Assembly (NCBI GenBank): GCA_003184365.1
Contig: NKYR01000059.1
Location: 1-64,000 of the forward strand
DNA: 64,000 nucleotides
Direction: 5' to 3'
Origin: Evernia prunastri
Lineage: Eukaryota; Ascomycota; Lecanoromycetes; Lecanorales; Parmeliaceae
The notes below the pieces were generated by a model that saw nothing but the letters and a program-made list of their open reading frames with translations, was not told where the DNA came from and did not search any database. Position 1 is the first letter of the stretch. Every line of letters starts with the position of its first letter. The translations under genes and the position numbers were made by a program. Shown here piece after piece: positions 58,601 to 64,000 of the stretch.

Positions 58601-59723
58601 TCAGTACCCGACCCCCTTGAGGAAGCTTAACGTCTCCTCCGCAATCTCCCCCACCTTGGTCTCCAGCGCGAAATGCCCCGCGTCCACGAACCTTACCTCC
58701 GCCTTTGGCAGATCCCGCCTGAACGCCTCCGCCCCCGCCGGCACGAAGGACGGGTCATGTTTGCCCCACACGGCTAGCAGGGGCACCTGCGACGCGCGGA
58801 AGTACGCCTGGAAGGCGCCGTACATGGCGACGTTGTTGCGGTAGTCGTAGAAGAGCGCGAGCTGGCGCCCCTGGTCCGCGGGGGTCTGAACATTCTGGAG
58901 GAAGTCGTACGTGTACGCGGCCGGATTAACGCGGGGGAGGTCCGCCACGGGGACGCCGCTCGTGTACTGGTAGGCCGTGGCGGCGAGCGTCAGGACGCCG
59001 GCGCGGACGATGTCGTAGTTCTGCGGGGACGGGTCGGCCCAGAGGGTTTCGATCGGGTCCCAGAAGGGGTGGCCGAGGCCCTCGGCGTAGGCGTTGCCGT
59101 TTTGCGAGATGATGGCTTTGACGGAGGACGGGTTGGCGAGGGCGAGGCGGAGGCCGACGGGGGCGCCGTAGTCGAAGATGTACATGGCGTATGCGTTGAT
59201 GTGGAGGGTTGTGAGGAAGGAGCCGATGGTGAGGGCGAGGTTGTCGAAGGTGAAGGCGTAGTCCTCGGGGTAGGTGGTTAGGCCGAAGCCGGGGAGGTCC
59301 GGAGCGATGACATGGTAGGCTGTGGCCAGGAGGGGGATCAGATTGCGGAATTGGTTTGAAGATGAAGGGAACCCGTGGAGGAGGAGGAGGGTGGGAAGGT
59401 CCGGGGAGCCTGTCACGGGTTTGGGGGTCAGCGTTGCTCTTTCTAGGGAATGAGCTGCAGAAATGAGCTAAGTTTAGAAAGCGGGATGATTATTTAGCTG
59501 TCGAAAATCGGCTTTCATCCAAGTCATTGGATACTTCAAAAGCAATAAAAATTGATCTGTACTCAACATGATGAAAATGGTCCGACTTGTCTTGTGACTA
59601 AAAGTGAAAGAGTACAACAACAAAAATGGATGTACCGGCGGAGATGTAAGAGATGCTGGTATCAGGAGCGATGGTGAGGTTGTTATAGGTCTGGGGAAAT
59701 AATGAGGAGTTTGTGGGAGCCAT
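58601..59723 (-). CDS. Alpha/beta hydrolase, epoxide hydrolase-like
   Basis: Two exons (59723-59636 and 59454-58601; intron 181 bases) give 313 residues. The fold signatures are in order: the oxyanion motif LLLHGFPSSSNQFRN; PDLPGFGLT; a nucleophile elbow YIFDYGAPVG with Asp as nucleophile; a late acid in WGKHDPSFVP; and the catalytic His in DAGHFALET. Asp as nucleophile with HGFP/HGxP places it in the epoxide hydrolase / haloalkane dehalogenase group, where an ester intermediate is formed on the Asp. The substrate is not deducible. No signal peptide is present, so it is probably cytosolic. An unusually GC-rich exon 2 gives several long antisense frames. There is no neighbouring biosynthetic gene. 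Confidence 0.9.
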
Positions 59724-61554
59724 TTTGTGATACTCGTATTGTAATTGCTTTTCTTGAGGGCTGCGACTACTGGTGTTGTGTCTGTCATCAGGAGGAGAAA
59801 GAAGTAGGTATATATACCCTCATATATCCATTACTAAGCTCCCAATGCCTTTGTCGTTCATTTGAAGACATGTTCAATGTTTCCTAATCATCGATTGCTC
59901 ACTTTCGCGCTTGATGTCAGAGTTGCGGTGGACTGTATAGACGGTCATAACATCATTCCAAATTCTCGAGAAAGACGTTCAAGAGGCAGGGATCTAGCTG
60001 AAGCAAAAAGATGAAGCTATTGGTCATCCAGATGGTCTAGACTCTGACGAGTAGTCGATTACTGCCTTCATAGGTACGAGGGTACTCAGAAAATGATGAT
60101 GCTAAGGAACGGTTTTGTCAGCAGGTCACAGCTTCAAGATTGGGATTAATGGGGTACTGCATGTACTTAGTTCAATGCACAGATTCGACCTACCATGTTT
60201 AGACAATCTAAGGAGTTGATTTGAAAGCTGTTCAACGGCATGGAATCATCTTCCTTCTCCCTTCTCCGCGGATGGTGGTATACATGTGTCCTCTTCGTCT
60301 GTATACTACCGATACTCTTCGCCTTGTTCGAGAGAGGTAAGTCAGTTTTGTTGCTGGAAGGCGAGGAGAGTCGGAAGGCGCTACTTTGCTTACCTCATCT
60401 TTATACTTCTAGCCAGCTATTACGAGCTGCTTTAGCGTGCTTGGCATTGAGGGGTACGGTAAAGTAATCACTGACCTCCTTCCTCGCCCATTGCTTCTTC
60501 TTCTCCTTCTTCTTCTTCTTCTACCAACTCATTCTTTTGCACGAGTGCGGCCAGATGCATCGTCATGGCTGAAGACCAACATGGGTATTCCATCAGCCGA
60601 CCAAATCTGCACGAGCGCGTAGATGATCTTGATATCTACGTTGTAGTTGCAAGTGCTTCAGCAGCTGTTAACTCCATCTACCTATCATTTTGCACCAAAC
60701 TTGGTGCGTCCAACATCATGTCAGATATAAGTATACCTTTTTTTCTTTTTTTTTTTTTTGGGGCGAAGTCATGCGATTCGGTCCGCTTCAGCATTGCCGT
60801 TTCAGCAACAAGTGGCACAGTCAAGCCAAGGTGGGGGCTAAAGCTGCTCGAATGCCTTCCATACACCAGCCAGCAGAGGCGAACATCTCCAGCGACTGCT
60901 TTAAACAGAGAATCAAACGCACCATTGACATTTGAGTCAAGCGTGTCCTTAGATGCTTGCTTGCAACAATGACAGTAGGGTCATGATAAAGTGAATGAAA
61001 AGATAGGTAAGCGACAAGCATAAGTATTGAAGCTGAGGGGATGAAACAGCCGGCGCCTTCGCGGGCCGTCATCTTCGGCTCGCAGCCCCCAAGGACGGAG
61101 CAAAACAACAGCAGCCTCTTCATATTGCAATATGATTGGTGCTGACGGTCCATACTGACATAGCTACCGAGGCTTATCCAGTTGAGGCGTCTGTGCCTTG
61201 GGGCCAACAGTAAGGAAGTCAAGGAAGACTGGCTCGAGCCGCGACAGTACTCTCGATCTAGGGCTCTTACTGTACTCTATCAAGCTTTCCGTTAACGAGA
61301 GATGGGAAACTTTCTGCTGGGCCGCTCACCCTAGACATGTCATTTTGTTTCTTATATGAGGGTAAGTGCCGTCGTCTCAACTACATTTTCGCTATCGTGC
61401 GCCGCGCATCAATGAATTTTTGGGTGATTCCACGGCACTCTGCATCTACATACTACAGAAGAAGGTGTATGGTTTGTGAGTATCTCGGGCTTAGAGTCCG
61501 TCGCTGGTATATTGACAGCCTTTTACGCACAGGGTATTGCTGGCTCTCGCGAAT
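59724..61554. other. Intergenic region without a supported gene
   Basis: About 1.8 kb. A TTC/CTT triplet run (60493-60522) and a T run near 60746-60760 are the only structure. Frames at 60240-60467 and 60565-60972 have a possible hydrophobic start (60240: SLLRGWWYTCVLFVCILPIL) but no consistent gene model could be built. Confidence 0.4.
60493..60522 (+). repeat. TTC/CTT trinucleotide repeat
   Basis: About nine triplets with a single interruption. Confidence 0.8.
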
Positions 61555-64000
61555 ATGAAAGCTCATATAGCGTTTGCTCTGCTGAGCACGCTCTTTCTTC
61601 CCTCTATTAATGCCCAAGCGAGTCAGGAACAATGGTACGTACATGTCGGAGGCTCGGAGCAGAGTCTGCTTATGGTACCAACAAACATGTTGGATGATGC
61701 TTTCTATTCGTGCAGTCAGGTTCTCGTTTCAGACACATTCTCAGCACATTCTCAGCACGGGAGCGCTAATCCGCAATATTCACAGCGTTGCAGAGATATG
61801 CTGTACTCATGGGAATCAGGACCTATCGGCGTCATGCTGGAGTCAGTGTTCTTCATACCAGCAACAATTAGCAGAACTTGGGTGCCATATCTTGCCTCCG
61901 ACTCCAACTTCTTCAAGTCCTCCTCAAGTGGCGCCAACACTTACTACCTCTTGGGGTCCAGGTCAGGCATTCCTTCTCACAAAGAGTGTAATTCCGTAAT
62001 ACTGATGTCCTACAACAGGTCAATTCTGCCAAGGATATGGTCCAGGGGAAGGTGGCGATTCTTGTATGACTATACCTGCAGGCTGTTACGTTGTGCCTTC
62101 TGGCTACAATGTCGTACCACAATTATATTGTACCGCTACAGCTACTCCCAGTAGCAGTGCTGCCTCCAGCACCCCACCCACCATGCAAATAACGTCCAGC
62201 AGTATAGCTTCTTCCTCAAATCCGCCATTGTCAAGCACTGTCTCACCGTCATCTACGTCGTCTACGCTGAGTACACCGATCTCCCCATCAAGCAGTGCAA
62301 CAACAATAGCATCGACTTCTGCTCCTTCTTCATATTCGTCTACTGTGGGGTCACAAGCAACGACTATTTCATCCGCATCATTACCTCCTACCGTCACAAC
62401 GCCGAGCTCAACTGCATCAAGTTCATCAGCGTTGAGCTCAATCGCTGTGCAAAGTTCCGCTCTGCCAGTCGTAGTGGGTGGTGTAGCGATAAGTGCTGCG
62501 AGTGCAAGTAGTGCGGCGCAAGCATTCTCCCAGAACCCGACGACTGACACGCAAAGTGCTTTGAAACAAGCAGTCTCTGCCGCCCAAGATGGTAAGGACA
62601 CCCCCTTCCCCTCTTACACCCACCCTTGAGTGTCCCGGTTTTTGTCGTACTCTTTCATGTCAAATAGCAGACTGAGTGTTTTGTTTTACATATGCTAACG
62701 GGAGTACGTCTAGCTGCCACATCGGCAAAGGCCATCGCAGATGCAGCCGCCTTCACAGCTCTTAGCGCTGAGTTAGCAACAGTCCTCACTTCGTTGAGTG
62801 AGGCTGCAGCAACTCTGGCATCCGCAGAGGCCCTCGCTGATATCGCTGCTGCCGTCGCTCCTGAGATCGCCGCCGCGGCAGCTGCTGCAGCTACGGCTCA
62901 AGAAATTGAAAACGCAGGTCCCGATAGTCCTTTGGCCACTGCTCAACGGCCATCGGCCAATCAGCCGTCTGCGACACAAGCGTCACTAACGAACTCTGCA
63001 ACCTCCGCCGCTGGTTCTTCCATCGCTCCATCAAGTGGCTCGGTCGCGAGTAGCTTTTCCACCGCAACGATTTCATCCATCACGTCTGGAAGCGCATCGT
63101 CTAACATAACATCTTCAGCAACTGCTTCCGCCTCCACATGTGATGCCTGCGTCGCTTGTGCTGACTCTACGATTGCTCCGATCCCAACGCCAGATCCAGC
63201 CGATCCTTTCGCCCAGTACGCAGGCTCCATAACCGACAACAGCACCGCCACCAAAACCAGGAAAAGATTTCACAGCGCTAACTTCGTCGAGATCAACGCG
63301 AGAGCGAACTCAGCAACCAGGGATGTCGAAATATGCGGCCAAGCTTTCTCCGCCCCATCCTACAACTCATATAGCGGAGCCGGCAACGGCAACTCCTACA
63401 GCCCTTACTACAGCTACCTTTTCCAAACCCCCCGCTGTTCCACCTACAACTGGGCCCTGACCCAAGGCCCCACCGCCCCCGACAGCCTCAATTACGCCAC
63501 CGAACACATCTACGAGCTCCAACTCATCGCCATCTTCCTCCGCTGGCTCGCCGCCAACAACGCCAGCCTGCGCGCCTACCTCGCCGTCAACAACCGCAAC
63601 GTCTGCGCCAACTTCGTGAACCAGATCCTCTTCGGCCAAAGCCAGCAGTGGACCGTCACCACCTTCGGCGCCGGCGGCAACATCAGAACGCCCGGCAGCC
63701 GGCCCATCGACGAGCTCATGGGCCAAATGTCCGGCGGCGCCCGCACCTCCGAACTCGTCTACCTGGAAACGCACCTGAACGGGCTCAAGGCCCAGCTCTT
63801 CGGCGGCAACACCCCCTCCACCATGACCATGGCGACCGCTCAGCTCGCCCTCGTCGGCCAATCCTCCGCCGTCTACCTCTACCTCCGCGACCCGCACGTA
63901 TCCGCCATCTTCCAAGCCGTCTCCGCGCGCGTCAAGACCTTCTACGCGAAGCTGGACCGAGCCTGCGGCGGCGGTTCGCGGGGCCCCTGCGCCGCCAACG
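61555..64000 (+). CDS. Large secreted Ser/Thr/Ala-rich protein, incomplete at the right edge
   Basis: Four exons are visible (61555-61634, 61786-61961, 62019-62591, 62714 to beyond 64000), about 705 residues so far, with no stop before the window end. The N-terminus KAHIAFALLSTLFLPSINAQ is a signal peptide. A Cys-rich module follows (about residues 26-110: CVAEICCTHGN, SASCWSQCSSYQQQLAELGC, QFCQGYGPGEGGDSC, PAGCYVVPSGYNV). Then come a Ser/Thr-rich linker that is probably O-glycosylated (about 115-260), an Ala-rich helical region (about 270-345), a second Ser/Thr linker with STCDACVACAD, and a C-terminal domain of Tyr/Asn-rich character (SYLFQTPRCSTYNW, then YATEHIYELQLIAIFLRWL). That domain resembles the C-terminal part found on some fungal subgroup-C chitinase and killer-toxin-like proteins, but I do not claim the family. 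No catalytic motif is seen. Probably wall-associated or secreted. Confidence 0.75.

Noticed and set aside
60240..60972. A small membrane-protein gene
   Set aside because: A hydrophobic start is present, but the following frames cannot be joined by convincing splice sites and show no conserved motif.
63367..63915. Minus-strand frame (182 codons), Gly/Val/Glu-rich
   Set aside because: It is antisense to the GC-rich final exon of the large secreted protein, whose frame has signal peptide, cysteines and phase-consistent exons.
1..64000. CRISPR arrays, operons, ribosome binding sites, rRNA genes
   Set aside because: The window is eukaryotic nuclear DNA; no regular spaced repeats or rRNA sequence is present.

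Overview
The window is nuclear DNA of a filamentous ascomycete (Pezizomycotina). Genes are compact and carry short introns of mostly 45-100 bases, with GTRNGY donors, CTRAY-type branch points and YAG acceptors. Several families are typical of this group: a rhodopsin-domain membrane protein, a CorA-like membrane protein with a GMN motif, a DUF7923/CCCH zinc-finger protein, F-box proteins and an Argonaute. The class (possibly Dothideomycetes) is a guess.

Layout. 0-5.2 kb: an exon-like ORF at the edge, an Hsp70-like ATPase gene (minus) and a divergent coiled-coil gene. 5.2-24.5 kb is accessory: a decaying-looking CorA-like gene, an old duplicate of its 3' end and flank about 2.4-3.4 kb downstream, an orphan single-exon gene between the copies, an F-box gene, a rhodopsin-domain gene, a small secreted protein gene, and long gene-free stretches. 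24.5-45.5 kb is a dense housekeeping core: DUF7923/CCCH protein, Mediator subunit Med13, the divergent ribosome-biogenesis factor Enp2/Nol10, peroxin Pex11, a long coiled-coil protein, mitochondrial ribosomal protein bL33m (hidden in three tiny exons) and an Argonaute. 45.5-64 kb is again accessory and rich in simple repeats: a RING-like protein, a small F-box-like gene, a conserved basic CxxC protein, a roughly 330-bp tandem duplication, a two-module secreted cysteine protein, a 27-base G tract, an alpha/beta hydrolase, and a large Ser/Thr/Ala-rich secreted protein that runs off the right end.

How the models were made. I read exon junctions by hand from splice signals and checked reading phase. 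The models for the Hsp70-like protein, the coiled-coil proteins, rhodopsin-domain protein, DUF7923/CCCH, Med13, Enp2, Pex11, bL33m, Argonaute, hydrolase and two secreted proteins all close in frame. No homology search was run; family names come from recognised motifs.

Most notable: two otherwise convincing genes carry one in-frame stop (Argonaute TGA at 42684-42686; F-box-like TAG at 49813-49815), and the CorA-like gene lacks a normal splice donor exactly before its GMN motif. The 10-14 kb duplication shows a strong C-to-T/G-to-A bias in one copy, as expected from repeat-induced point mutation (RIP). I found no clearly novel multi-gene system.
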